This document shows positions 1 through 13,400 of a stretch of DNA of 64,000 nucleotides, in pieces (position 1 is the first letter of the stretch; the number at the start of each line of letters is the position of its first letter). Source of the DNA: Membranipora membranacea (lineage: Eukaryota; Bryozoa; Gymnolaemata; Cheilostomatida; Membraniporidae); contig OU612074.1 in assembly GCA_914767715.1 (NCBI GenBank), positions 16,416,062 to 16,480,061 on the forward strand, written 5' to 3'. Both the position numbers and the translations under genes were made by a program. The notes under the pieces are model-generated. The model did not search any database. It saw only the letters and a list, made by a program, of their open reading frames with translations, and was not told the DNA's origin.

Positions 1-412
1 AGCTCAAAACTGATAAAATGGGGCTGAAATCTCAGCATTGTCACCTAATGAGCAAATAGTTTGCACAAACTGATCGTCATAATAAGGGTATGAAATTAAT
101 TATCTACCGCAACAGGTGACGTTGTTACCGTCTTACTAGTGCAAATTGTACATGTCATAAGCTGGTGCGTAGATTTCATGTCCTGATTTTGAAGATAAGT
201 TTGTGCAACTTATTGCCCGTTAGGTGACAATCATGAGATTTAAGTTTCAATTAATTATCTTGGAGCTATGCAGAATTCAATGAACACAAATTTGTTTGAG
301 TGGCAGCAGTAGTTTAAATACCTATCACCGATAAATGCTACTGTCGTTGGGCAAGCTTAAGTTGAGGTGAAAATGTGCTGGCCAGCTTGCTAGCTGTGGC
401 ATGTAGATTAAA
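1..412. repeat. Interspersed repeat, copy A (cut by window edge)
   Basis: The first ~410 bases recur almost unchanged at 2486-2894 in the same orientation, about 2.48 kb apart. Both contain the stretches AATGGGGCTG, CCGCAACAGGTGACG and GTTGGGCAAGCTTA. No coding capacity is seen. The flanks match other copies only in part, so this reads as an interspersed repeat rather than a simple LTR pair. Its left end lies outside the window. Confidence 0.75.
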
Positions 413-713
413 ACAGTCCCTAAAGAGAATCGTATAGTGTTCTTAGTCCTCTTACTGAGTGAGGGATTTCAAAAAACCTAGAAAACCAAAAGATATCCTA
501 GAAGTGTGGTTCCTAAGTTTGTGCACAGGCTCCTTTGTAGTGTAGGCTACTGACCAGACACAGCGGGGTCTAAAGTCATAACAGGATCATGATGACAACA
601 CATGATCTTAACATGATCTCACAGTATCTCACAATTATGTGAAATTCAGAGCAATAACGCCAGACATGCAATTGATCTGATGTTACTAGTAGTTTCGGGT
701 GAGAAAAAATGGT

Positions 714-945
714 TGGGGAGGCAAAAGCCAGAGGTAAGTCTGAAGCTCACCAAGAGATGTTCTGTGAGCTTCTCCCCAAGCAATTTAAAGCATGCGAATA
801 CCAAACAGAAATCCCAGAGGACCTGATTCTGGCATGGATTACTCAGTTATAGTGATTTTGGCCAGTGTATTTTTCGTTTCTAGGGGAGGCAGTACCCCAG
901 AAAGCAAAATACACTGGCCTCCCTGCCTCCCCTGGCTACGGTCCT
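714..945. mobile_element. Short MITE-like element with GGGGAGGC ends, copy 1
   Basis: The segment starts with TTGGGGAGGCAAAAG and ends with TGCCTCCCCTGG, so the GGGGAGGC-type ends are inverted. An internal copy of the end (CTAGGGGAGGCAGT) is also present. A second diverged copy lies at about 45,618-45,815, with the shared core CTGATTCTG(G/A)CATGGATTA. It has no ORF of note, so it is a non-autonomous DNA element by inference. Confidence 0.55.
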
Positions 946-1276
946 GTAGCACACTGAATGCCACTGCAACGTCTAGCTGGTTCTAGCTAACATCATTGTT
1001 GTTTATATCTGGGTTGTGATGTCAGTTACAATGATTAAGCTTTAAAATAAATAGTAATTACCTCTTTAAATAACTCTACTCTTATCTGACCATGCAATCC
1101 TTACAGCACAACACCATCCACTCACAACAATCAAGAACTGAAACATTGCAAAAATCCATGAACTTTCTTTTAAATAAATTGTCAGAAAATCTCAGAGAGG
1201 TTTTATGCAGGCTAACCTTGTTGCGGCATGGCATGATGCATGGAATTGTTTCCCATTGTTTTATATATATCTACAG

Positions 1277-1416
1277 AGTTGTGCAAGGCCCAGCAGGCTG
1301 GGTCAACATCAAATCAGGAACGCTTGAAAGTGAATCAACAACAATCAATTTGGATCCAAAAGAATTAGATGGAGTAGGATTACTATTAGATGACACAGAT
1401 CTGCAAGGAGACCCTG
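1277..1416 (+). CDS. Modular gene exon 1 (GPxxW module)
   Basis: This 140-nt exon lies between TCTACAG and a GTATGC donor. It needs two bases from an upstream exon outside the window and ends in phase 1. It encodes VVQGPAGWVNIKSG and later LLLDDTDLQGDP. The exon at 31375-31514 is a paralogue of identical length (EEQGPSNWG, LLSDTDLQEDQ). The first bases of the two following introns are also alike, showing tandem duplication of this module. Confidence 0.65.
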
Positions 1417-4400
1417 GTATGCTTCTAAATATTACAAGTTAAGATAATTTGTAATGTGTATGTTCAGAGGACGATCAACAAGCTGAATCCATTTTGACGG
1501 CCTTCCGGTTGCTACCCCACCACCAACAAGACGCGACAGACTTGCCTTTGTCTTGCCAGTGGAGGGGGGACTCCTTATGCAGACAAACTGGTTCGGAACT
1601 CTTTAGTCATTTCGGCGACAGCCCGCCCTCTGTGTACGCTTTGAGTTGATTTCACTTTTTCCTCCCCACCTATATGTTAAGAGTTTGCTCTTAGGCCAAT
1701 GATTAGGATTTATTGCTGTTTTCACTTGGAAATAGTGCTGCTTCCTTGTATGCCTCATGTAGTATGATGAAGCAGTGCTACATAGTGTGAAACATTGCAC
1801 ACAACCGTTAAATTGTGTCTGATAAAGATTATTCAATGTATATTGACGTAACGGTTGGAGCAGTGGGGACAACTCCTGATTTAAACACTTATTTATAAGT
1901 ATAATATATAAGTATCTAGTTTTACCAAGTGGTTATTTCCAACTGCCAAAGTTTTTTACTGAATTATTGCTCTTTTTGACATTTCAGCCACTGAATCCAG
2001 CATAACAGATGCAAGGTAGGTTATCATACTTAGGTTTCACTGATCATGCAGATTGCAAAATTTCATTACAAATTTCATAAAACCAAATCCCTAAAACAGT
2101 AAAGTCCAGAGAGAGAGAGAGAGAGAGTGGACCTCGAGTACAGGCCTCAATTCATATCAGTATTATTAATTTAGCCGTCGCCATATTGCCCAGTTTCCTA
2201 GCATCCTCCTGACCAGGAAGCAATACTTTACTGCTCACATCCAACATAACTTAGTATTTGATACCTGAACAAGTAAATACTGCCTTAGTTTGGACAAGCA
2301 TAGTTTTGGGGTGATATAATGATTCGATTCACATCAGGATTTGTAATATGACCTTTGCCTCACTGGGAGTCAGTTGCCAGCAACCTCTTGTCTTGAAAAA
2401 ACACTTTGACTGCTCTCTTCCCACATTTCCTATTATTAAACCACTGCTGCCACACAGCCAAATATGTGCTTATAGAATCCTGTATAGCTTAAAACTAATA
2501 AAATGGGGCTGCAATCTCAGCATTGTCACCTAATGAGCAAATAGTTTGCACAAACTGATCGTCAAAATATGGGTATGAAATTAATTATCTACCGCAACAG
2601 GTGACGTAGTTACCGTCTTACTAGTGCAAATTGTACACGTCATAAGCTGGTGCGTAGATTTCGTGCCCTGATTTTGAAGATCAGTTTGTGCAACTTATTT
2701 GCCCGTTAGGTGACAATTATGAGATTTAGGTCGCAATTAATTATCACGGAGCTATGCAGAATTCATTGAACACAAATTTGCATGAGTGGCAGCAGTAGTT
2801 TAAATACCTAAAGGGATAAATGCTACTGTCGTTGGGCAAGCTTATGTTGAGGTGAAAACGTGCTGGCCAGCTTGCTAGCTGTGGCCTGTAGATGAAGAAC
2901 ATGTCTTCCTGGAATTACATCACCTCCCTATGGTAGCACAGTGAATGACGACCCATGTACTGTTGCTCGCGCCTCACTCTTGTGACTGTTTCCTCTCCTT
3001 AGAGCATGGAGAGGCTCCACAATAAATTGTTATCACTTGAACTGATAAGATCAGAGACCACCGAAAAGAAGCAAAACTCGGTTGGACAGATCATAGCTAA
3101 GTTCACTGGTCAGAGTGATGTTTGATCAATTTCGATTCATTTGTCCGTATTCGGAGTTGCTCCCCATTCATTAGAGGGAAAACAACTCCGAATTCAGGCA
3201 AATGTATCAAAATTGTTCTAGAGCATGGGTGGGCAACCTTGTTCTAAAAAAGGCCAAACTTTACACAGGCTCAACACAAAAGGGCGCAACATATCTTTCA
3301 GGTGTAAAATCGGAACCGAAGTAACCATTTTATACAAACTAAAACAGAGTTATGTGGAAAGCTGTGGTATGTTGCAAGGAACTTCAGCTCAACAGTAATA
3401 TTAATTTAAAAATCTTGTGAAGTTTCGTGGTGTGATGTTTGATCTGGCCGGGTACATGACTGTATCCCAATTTTGCATGTGTATGGAAAAGGGCAGGGTG
3501 GGTGTGGGAGGAATGCGTTAGCGCCCCTCCGCAATACGAAAGTTATATAGTATGAATCATTTTTTACAATTGTTAACCTCTGACCCCACAATCATTTTAA
3601 TCCTTTATATGCATGCTATGTAGTATTCAATAGAACATGAATCAGTTAGTGTTTAACCCTATACAAGCCAACACATTTATTTAAACCTCTCACTATAAGC
3701 TACAACCCCAAGTGAAGATAATTCTATCTATAACAATCAACACGTACTGCGTCAGCCCTCATTCAACATTCATAACAAACAACAATATCATATATGGTGG
3801 AGCTGCTCTCTTAAAGATCCTGCGTACCGGATAAACAGAAACATAAAACATAAACATAAACGGTACCACTGCTTTTAACGAGTGGTGCTTACTCATACTA
3901 CTCGACAATACCAGATGAGATCCGTGGAAATTTCAACCTGCTTATCAAATCATTCAAGCAGAGATATGGAAGTGACACAGAAGACCGCCAATGGGAAGCG
4001 GTATGTAAGTTAAACCAGAGAAGGTGGGAGTCGGACGCTGAGACATTAGAGAAATACACAGAAGACATTGACCGCCTCATTGCCATCACAAACAAAAGCG
4101 AGCGGGAGAAGATGGAGGCCGTTATGAGAGGCCTACCGAGCGATATTCAACGACAGGTGATGTGCCACAAACCTAAGTCAGTGGAGGCTGTGATGGAGTA
4201 TGTCAGGCTACTCAAACCGATAGAAGCCTCAACAACCGCTAACGTCACGGCAATCACATCTAAAACCTCTGATACGTCTTTGCAGCAAGTAATACAGGAA
4301 TCCGTCGCTAGAGAGATTCAGATTGCTATATCGGCCATCACTGCTGTGCCCCAGAGACAAAACAATTTCCGTAACGATTACAACCAGACAAGAAACAACG

Positions 4401-7400
4401 GATATGGTGGTGGTAGTCCTAGAAATGGTGGTGGTAGCCGTAGTGGAACATACATAACAGACTGTCCAAGATGTGGTAAGTCACACATGAGTAATGCTTG
4501 TTTTGCTTTTGGTCAGACCTGCAGGGGCTGTGGGAGGATTGGGCACTTTCAGTCCCGCTGTCTTTTTGGTGGTGCTGGACCACAGTCTCGTGGTGGAGCC
4601 GCCGCTGCTGCGGGAGGTTCTACACAATAGCAATCAGCGGGCCCTGTCCGTGTCGGCTGTTTGGGTTCGTTGTCTGAATGTTTAGTCCAGGTTTCCTTTG
4701 GAGGAGGTGCCAAACAGGCTTTGCTAGACACAGGGGCTCAAGCGTCATGCATCACGGCAAAATCATTAGGAATTATGATACCTAACTATCAGTTATTATT
4801 AGCACCCTGTAACACTCCTACAATAAGTGGCGTAGGAAATATTGAGATACCAATATTAGGTATTATACAACTAGAATTTAGCATAGGTAAGGTTAGCTGT
4901 TCCCAGATTTTTCATGTCGCTGATTTCATGAAATACGATATTATATTAGGTATAGATTTTATGGAATCCCATAATGGATGTATAACATATAACAATAGTA
5001 GGGGTACGTTATATTTAGAGGGACAGCTTGCCACTAGCATTCAAAGAGTTTCCATTAAAACCACGCCGCAACTATCATTACTTGCCCTTGAGGAACTGGT
5101 TGTCCCTGCTCATAGTCACGTGGCGTGTCCTGCTAAACTTTCCAGTAGCGAATCTGTCAACAGTATGCTCATGGCCGAACCTATCATCATAGATCAGGAT
5201 CAGTTTATTGAGTGTAAGGGTAGCACATGTATCATAGAGGCTGAAAATCCCTTGTATCATATATCTAACCATGGTGATAGTGATCTTATAATACCGGCTG
5301 GGAATCCCATAGCAAGGCTTTCCCCTATAGCTAATGACCTTGTATCGATGAGCATTCTTGAGTTGAATGATAATAACAATAGTAAACAGGGAAATCCCAT
5401 TCAAGTCAGTGCGGCTAAGATTGACACTAATCATAACAAAACAGATAAATTAGCAGAACTAGGCATTGACCTAAGTACGTCATGCCTGTCAGAAGTTGAA
5501 AAACTAGAGCTGACATCTATCATTAGTGATAATCATGACAGATTTGCTAAGTCTTGGGCTGAATTAGGATGTACAAACTTGCATAGCCACAAAATTGATA
5601 CTGGAGATGCCATTCCTGTCAGGTCGTTCCCTTATAAATCATCTCCAGAAATAAAACAAGAGATAACACGGCAGGTCAAAGAACTGCTAGACCTAGGTAT
5701 CATTTATGAAAATGATGACTGCCAATGGTGCAGCCCGATAGTGATGTGCAAGAAAGCGGACGGTGTATCATGGCGAATGGCAGTAGATTACCGCAAAATC
5801 AATGCAGTCACAAAACCAATGATTTGGCCATTACCAAACTTCACAGAGGTCGTTGAAACCTTAGGTCATGCTAAAGCGAAGGTATTCAGTGTGTTAGACC
5901 TCAAAGGTGCTTTCTATCAGGTTCCACTAGACCCTGAAACCAAAGAAAAATCGAGTTTTATTACTCATGACGGAGTGTACACCTTTAATAGGTGTAGCTT
6001 TGGACTCATGAATATGCCCATGTCATTCCAAGCTGTGATGTCTAAGACGTTGAAAGGCATAAGCTGGAAGCATTGTCTGGCATTTATCGACGATATCATT
6101 GTATTTTCTGAGACCTGGGATGATCATAAAACACACCTAAAACAAGTGTTTGACCGCTTGGAGCAGGCTAACCTGAAACTGCATCCAGACAAATGTAAAT
6201 TTGCTTGCTCCGAGGTCCCATATCTTGGCTATAAAATAAGTGACAAGGGATTATCTGTGAATATTGATAAAGTTAGAGCGGTGCTTGAATTTCCAATTCC
6301 AACTTGTGTGAGGGATGTAAGGTCTTTCCTTGGCATGGCTAACTACTATTCGAGATTCATATCAAAGTACAGCACTATAGCTAATCCACTGCATGAACTC
6401 CTAACCCTGAAAAAGGATGAGGATTTTGTGTGGCAAGATAAACATCAGGCAGCATTTGTAAGTATAAGGGAAGCACTGATATCAGCACCAATATTGACAT
6501 TACCAAATCCTGACCATAAACCTGTGGTTTACACTGATGCTTCTGACACTGCAATTGGCTACATTTTGGGCCAGGTTGATTCAAATGGAGCAGAAACTGT
6601 TATTGAATATGGTGGGCGATCATATAGAGGGGCTGAGCAAAATTATTCTATGACACACAAGGAGGGACTAGCCCTGGTTACAGCAGTAGAGAAATACAAA
6701 CATTACCTTGCAGATAAACACTTTTTGGTGCTCACTGACCACATTAGCCTCAAATGGTTGAAAAGCATAAAGGACACTAAGGGCAGACTAGGTCGCTGGT
6801 CACTATTGCTTCAGCCGTACAACTATGACATCAAACACAAAAGTGGGAAAACTAATACCAATGCTGATTGCCTTTCCAGGAGGCCTTATGAGGAAACAGA
6901 ACCACAAACACCGCTTGACCTTGTTGACAACCTTCCTGTGATCACCACAATTTTGGGTGAATCAGACATTAAAGGTGAATCACAAGCAGACAAACAAAGT
7001 AGGGGGCCTGCTAAATACACATACGATATAGAATATGGGTGCAAAAGCATTAATACAATAACAGCAGCTGCTGTTGATTTCATAGACATTTCAAAGGATC
7101 AAAAGGGTGATCCAGCTTTAATACCATACTTTGAGTACCTAGTTGATAGTAAAGTACCAGATGATGACAAGACTGCGAGACTTGTTATTTCAAGATCAAA
7201 GGACATGGTCATTTCTGATGGGGTGCTTTACAACATTTATCAACCAAGGGGTAGGAATATGAATATAATGAACAATTGGTAATCCCATCAAATCTAAAAA
7301 CAACAGTAATGAAATCATACCACGGTAGTCACATGGCTGGTCATCAAGGGATTGACCGCACCTACCAACTGATTAGGAGAAAATATTTTTGGCAGTCCAT

Positions 7401-10400
7401 GTATCAGGATGTGGTCAACTATGTAAAAACATGTGAAATTTGTCAGCAAAGCAAGAGAAATTTTAGGAAGGACAAAATACCTCCATTACAGCCATTACCA
7501 GTTGCAGAACCATTTGGCAGAATTCATATGGACTTTTTGGGCCCTATCAAAGATGTAGGTGGCTACAAACACATACTACTTATAGTAGATTCATTCACAA
7601 AGTGGCCAGAATGCTTCCCTTTGAAAACCCAGGAAGCCACTGAAGTATCAAGAATACTATACAATGAGATCATATGCCGTTACGGTGCGCCATCTGCTAT
7701 TGTGACTGACAAAGCTCAGAACTTTATGTCCACTCTGCTGACAGAGCTATGTAAATTATTCCAGATCAAGAAAATTAATACCACACCGTACCATCCCCAA
7801 ACAAATTCTGCTTGTGAGCGTATGAATTCTACTATTATAACACAGCTTAGGGCTATGACTAACAAAAATCAGCAGAACTGGCCAGAGCTGTTGCCAAGCA
7901 TTATGGCAGCCTACAGAGCAACCCCTGCGACAAAATCTACTCTATTTTCCCCATCACAGCTGGTTTTTGGTAAGGAGATGAGTTTCCCTGTAGATAATGA
8001 GCTGCTGCCTGTGTCACCACGGGGTCCAGATTATTCTGCTTACATGAATGGCCTTATATCAAACTTGGAATGTGCTCGTGAAGTGGCGAAAGGAAATATC
8101 CTGTCAGCCCAGAGAGTTTACAAATCACAATATGATCGAGCCAACAACGCAGAGCTACCTAAATTCACTCCTGGAGACCGTGTTTGGTTATACTGTTCTA
8201 GAACGGAACCTGGTCTCACCCCAAAGCTGTGCAAAAGGTGGCTTGGGCCATACATGCTCAGGGCATATAAGGTAATTTTGTGAACCCGAGTTATCTCCAC
8301 ATCTCGAAAAGGCCAAAATTCATATAAATTATAAAGCGAAAAACTTCTTTTGTGGCTGGCATAAAAAGTTATCAAGCTACAGACCTCAAATTTTCAGGAC
8401 ACACTCACAAACTGTGTATTTCTTTGCCCCCCATGAAAGTGGAATAATTGCATACATAAGCCGGCAGCAGGGCAGCAATTTATATCATTTTTTAACCGTT
8501 TTCCGTAAAGCTTTCGATATGTTGGTGGATATTTTCCTTGTTTACTAACGAAAATAACCACTATGTTCCTCAGAAGATGAGCAATCCAATGATATAAAAA
8601 TTTGTGGTGTCAGACCATTTGAAGCCATGCTGCTGCTCAAAAGAAAATGTGCTTCTACATTATTTTATTGATTTGCGATGATTTAGCTGTGCACAAATAT
8701 GCTGATTGTGTGTGTATTCATCATCAGTAATGTAATGTAATTATTGTTATACAGAATTCATGCTCCACTAAATTTAAGGCAGACACTCTTATTTTGATAC
8801 AACATGTCTGTGTAGCTCAGTGGATAATTCTCTATTTCATCAACGCAGAGCTCTGGGTTGGAATTGGTGCCAAATTTTTTATACTCTCAATATGGCTATA
8901 AATCATAATGATTGTAAAGAGGAAGCCTTTTTTGTTGCAAACAAAATAAGTTGTCGAGCTACAGACCTCAGATTTTCAGATCATACTCAAAAAATGCCCG
9001 CCATGAAAATGGAGTAGTTGCATACATATGCCGGCAGCAGGGCAGCAATTTTATCATTTTCAAACTGTTTTCACTAAAGCTCTCGAAATGTTGGAAGATG
9101 TTTTCCTTTTTTACTAAAAAAATTAACACTATGTTCCTCGGGAGATGAGGAATCCAATGATATAAAAATTTGTGCTGTCAGACCTTTAGAGGTTATGCTG
9201 CTGCTCAAAAGATAATTTGGCTACACATTGTTTTACTGATTTGTGATGCTTTAGAAAAAGCTTCTTTTGTAGCTGGCATAAGAAAATATTGAGCTACAGA
9301 CCTCAGATTTTCAGGACACACTCACAAACTGTGTATTTCTTTGCCCCCCCATGAAAGTGGAATAATTTTATACATAAGCCGGCAGCAGGGCAGCAATTAA
9401 TATAATTTTTTAACTGTTTACCATAAAGCTTTCGATATGTTGGTAGATATTTTCCTTGTTTACTAAAGAAAATAACCACTGTGTTCCTCAGAAGATGAGC
9501 AATCCAATGATATAAAAATTTGTGGTGTCGGACCATTCGAAGCCATGCTGCTGCTCAAAAGAAAATGTGCCTACACATTATTTTACTGATTTGTGATGCT
9601 TTAGAGAAAGCTTCTTTTGTAGCTGGCATAAGCGATTATTGAGCTACAGACCTCAGATTTTCAGGACACACTCACAAACTGTGAATTTCTTTGCCCCCAT
9701 GAAAGTGGAATAATTGCATACATAAGCCGGCAGCAGGGCAGCAATTTATATCATTTTTTAACTGTTTTCCATAAAGCTTTCGATATGTTAATAGATATTT
9801 TCCTTGTTTTCTAAAGAAAGTAACCACTGTGTTCCTCAGAAGATGAGCAATCCAATGATATAAAAATTTGTGATGTCAGACCATTCGAAGCCATGCTGCT
9901 GCTAAAAAGAAAATGTGCCTACACATTATTTTACTGATTTGTGATGCTTTAGAGAAAGCTTCTTTTGTAGCTGGCATAATAAGCAATTATTGAGCTAAAG
10001 ACCTCAGATTTTCGGGACATACACTGAGTTTCATGCCCCATATATCATTACCCAACCAGCAACATTATTGTATAATTAACCCTGCCTGCCAAATAAACTA
10101 CATTCATTATTGCTATTGTATTGTTATAGTATAATCCTTTACAGTTCTAGCCCAGTTCTAGTCAATATTATATAATTGGATTGACATTGTATTCAATGAG
10201 TTTGTATTTAGATGACCAGGGAAGTTAGCTGCTACAATGAAAGCATTCCATTCGAATTGTCCTCCTCACAATTTTTGTAAGCACAACTCTTAGTATTGAG
10301 TATGATGAGCCCACAAAATACCTATGTTCAACTCTTCTGTGTTGTACTGTAGGCCTACCCTAAGCTATATCTTGTGCAATCTGAGAATGTAGGCAGCAAC

Positions 10401-13400
10401 TGCATAAATAGAATACATCAGCTAAATTATGCTAGCAGAATGATCACAAAACTTTGCTACTAATAAAAAAGTACAACATCGCTCACCAGTTGAGCGAGGA
10501 TCTACTTTGTATTAATCGCCCTACATGCCTAAGTGGAGAAAAGTGATATGCGAATGAGGCCATATTCTCCACAGAACTACCGAAAATATGCTGACTGATG
10601 CTAGAAACAGTGGTGTATATTAGCACTCATATTAGCTCAGTGTGTAGAGCGTCTGCCTAATAATCACTGTTAATAAGATTGTTGTGGGTTCGAATCCCTT
10701 GGGGGTCAGTTTTTTTTCAAATGGGTGCTTTATAACTGGAGCATTTTTACCGTAATCTTCTACTGCTATTGAGTTGTTTTCTGAAAGTACCCAACAGCTC
10801 AGTGAGCTATTGAAATACCTCTCTGCTTGCACTATTTTGCTACCGATATGCAAAAATTTCCGTGGTGGCAGGGCGCTTAAGCGCCCCTCCCACACCCTCC
10901 CCGCCACGCCTACGGCGTGTGGATCGGGCTGTGCCCGATCATTATGCTCATCTCTAAAAAGTCAGTGAGTGAAAATTTTTTAGAATATACGCCCCTGGCT
11001 AGAAAACATACTTGGTGTCAAAGCATGCAGTATTAATACTGATTATTGGCATAGTCTTAATCTACGCTCCTTGGGATTTTTGAGATTGAATGCCTCTGAG
11101 CAAGGATTTAGCTCTGAATGCTATGGTATGTGGGTAAAATGAGGCAAAGGTAAATCTATTGTAAACCTGGTATACATTCATTACCTGTCTACAAAGGAGC
11201 TCTTGATGTTAAACTTTATCATTCCCAGCCATCTCAGTTATATGGTGTACAGGAAGCAATTGTGGCATTTTTCTCTCTCACTCTTGGATGGTAGTTCCCT
11301 AGCAGGTGTTGGCACTAGTACAGATAGTATTTAAATGTTAGGCTAGTGACAAGACAACAACGTTTACAGTAATACATTTTAAGCTGTCAGCTTGTGTGCC
11401 ACAAGCAGGGAGGTTAGCCTTTAACAGGCATAATGACTTAATTACCTCAATATTCCTTGTTAAAATTTTTAATTATCGAATTAATTGTCGCTGGTAGTTA
11501 ATCCTACACACACATTCCATTGCACTTGTAACAAGTCATCATGACACACTTGTGGAATTAGAGAGACAGGATGTCATCGTAAGCTGACCTAACTTCCTGT
11601 CTTTTGCCGCTGATAATGAATGCGGTGAGTTTTTAATTTTGCGAATGTACATGTTTACAATGATGGTTGTTTTGGTGAAAGTACAATCATGATCATTCTT
11701 TGACAGAAGAGTGAGGGGGCGGGAAGTTTTAACCTTTTATGAAAAATACTAGATGGTTGACCAAATTCCATTTGTATATTTTCATCAAATTATTTCACCA
11801 AACTCTGCTTCCAAGCTCATCATAGTACAGAGTAACTATGCCAAAAATGAGATTGCTTTGCAAAAAAATCTCTTGTGCCCTTATTATCCGGTGTTTCATT
11901 GATTTTCCTCTGCTACTTGGTCAACTACAAGAGCTGAGCCCGATACAACATACAGTGGTTGTATCTGGCTCAGCTCTTGATAATCTGCTGCTAGCTCATT
12001 ACGATAATCTGTGTGTTTACCCAAAGGGTTAACCATTTTTAAATCTACTGGTACCTTTTAAGTTCTGTGCAGGTTGCCTATGAATGCCAATGTCAACAAA
12101 ATTAACATTCTGACTGGCTTATTTTGATTATGACTTCATGGGTAAACAACTTGGATAACAACAATACATCCAATTATGCTTGAACTCAGCTGCTTGGCTA
12201 AGATGTTGATGTCAAGTAAAAGGTAAACAATTGGCAAATAGCAGACTTGCCAACCTAATTTTTCCAAAATGAGTACAAAAATTTGCAAAATGCTTAAAAA
12301 TGAGTACAAAACTCCAGGGTGCCTCAAATGACCAGAAAACGCCCCAAAAAATTTTTCGCGCTACGCGCGAAAAATGCTAATATCACAGTAAGTAGTCCTT
12401 AGTAGCGTAGGAGTGCAGATCACTCAACATTAGTCTTTTTCCCTTTGCCTTGTAAGGTGCAATCTGCTAATAATAAATGAGAAGTTGTTTGTAACCTAGC
12501 CTGTCTGGACAAGACAGGCTATTTGAAACCCTGTTTGCCCATCCTCCCTGGTTTGCCCTTGAAACACTAGGGCAGGAGATCTGAGTTATCTCACCCCAAC
12601 AAGGAGGTAGACAACTTTGTTACTCTGATTAAAGAAAAGTTGAAGTTGGCAGAACCACCATATTCTACAATGGATTACTAGTTATTTTGTGTCTCATTGA
12701 AGAAAAGTTGCAATTTGGCTCATGCAAAACTTGGACAGGTAAAAAGTCAACTGTAAATCAACATCATGGTTTTCTGCAGCCAATACCAGATTTTTAGACT
12801 ATTATTTAACCATGACAACCAAGTAAACACTACAGATAAAAGATGCGTTTTTGATTGCCTAATTAGATGAACAGGCGTTTGGAAAACCATAAATGAGTAC
12901 AACTAGCGTTTTGCGTTTAAAACTCAATTAGTGTCAAATAAGCGTTTACAAACGCTTTATGCGTACAGGTTGGCAAGTATGCAAATAGACACTGAGAATC
13001 TTGTTCAATTCAATAAGCTAATCCCATTGAAAGTGATCAGGCAGATTGAACTGTACATTGTAGCCATTGAATGCATGCAATGAAAAGTTTGGTATGTTGA
13101 AAGTTCTTTCAACCTAAAGGTTTATCAATGAATATCAAGACTGATTTCACCAACCTACTCCAGATTAATACAATTTTCAACTAAAAAGGTTTAATTTTTT
13201 TAGCATTTAATTTCAAATCAATTGCATGTAATTGAGTGATATTGCTAGTATCGGGCAAAACAACATCGATGCATCAGTTCCATGTGGTCTACCAAATACA
13301 TTTCCTAGAAGTTTCGACCATTACGACAGGATTTCCACAATGCAGCTATAGTCTGGAGTTCCAATCAAGGAGTACTTTTACTCCTTGTTCCAATCATTTC

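Noticed and set aside
8270-8283. Splice donor (AAG|GTAATT) making the 14-kb block an intron of the Gypsy pol
   Set aside because: Retroelement genomes lose introns on each cycle, and no convincing acceptor sits at the resumption of pol near 22,486.
8803-8875. A tRNA gene
   Set aside because: A and B boxes are present, but the acceptor stem does not pair and the fold fails; a SINE head fits better. The same holds for 10628-10710 and 32934-33015.
8338-10025. CRISPR-like array
   Set aside because: Units are ~350 bp direct tandem copies without short repeats and unique spacers, in a eukaryotic genome.
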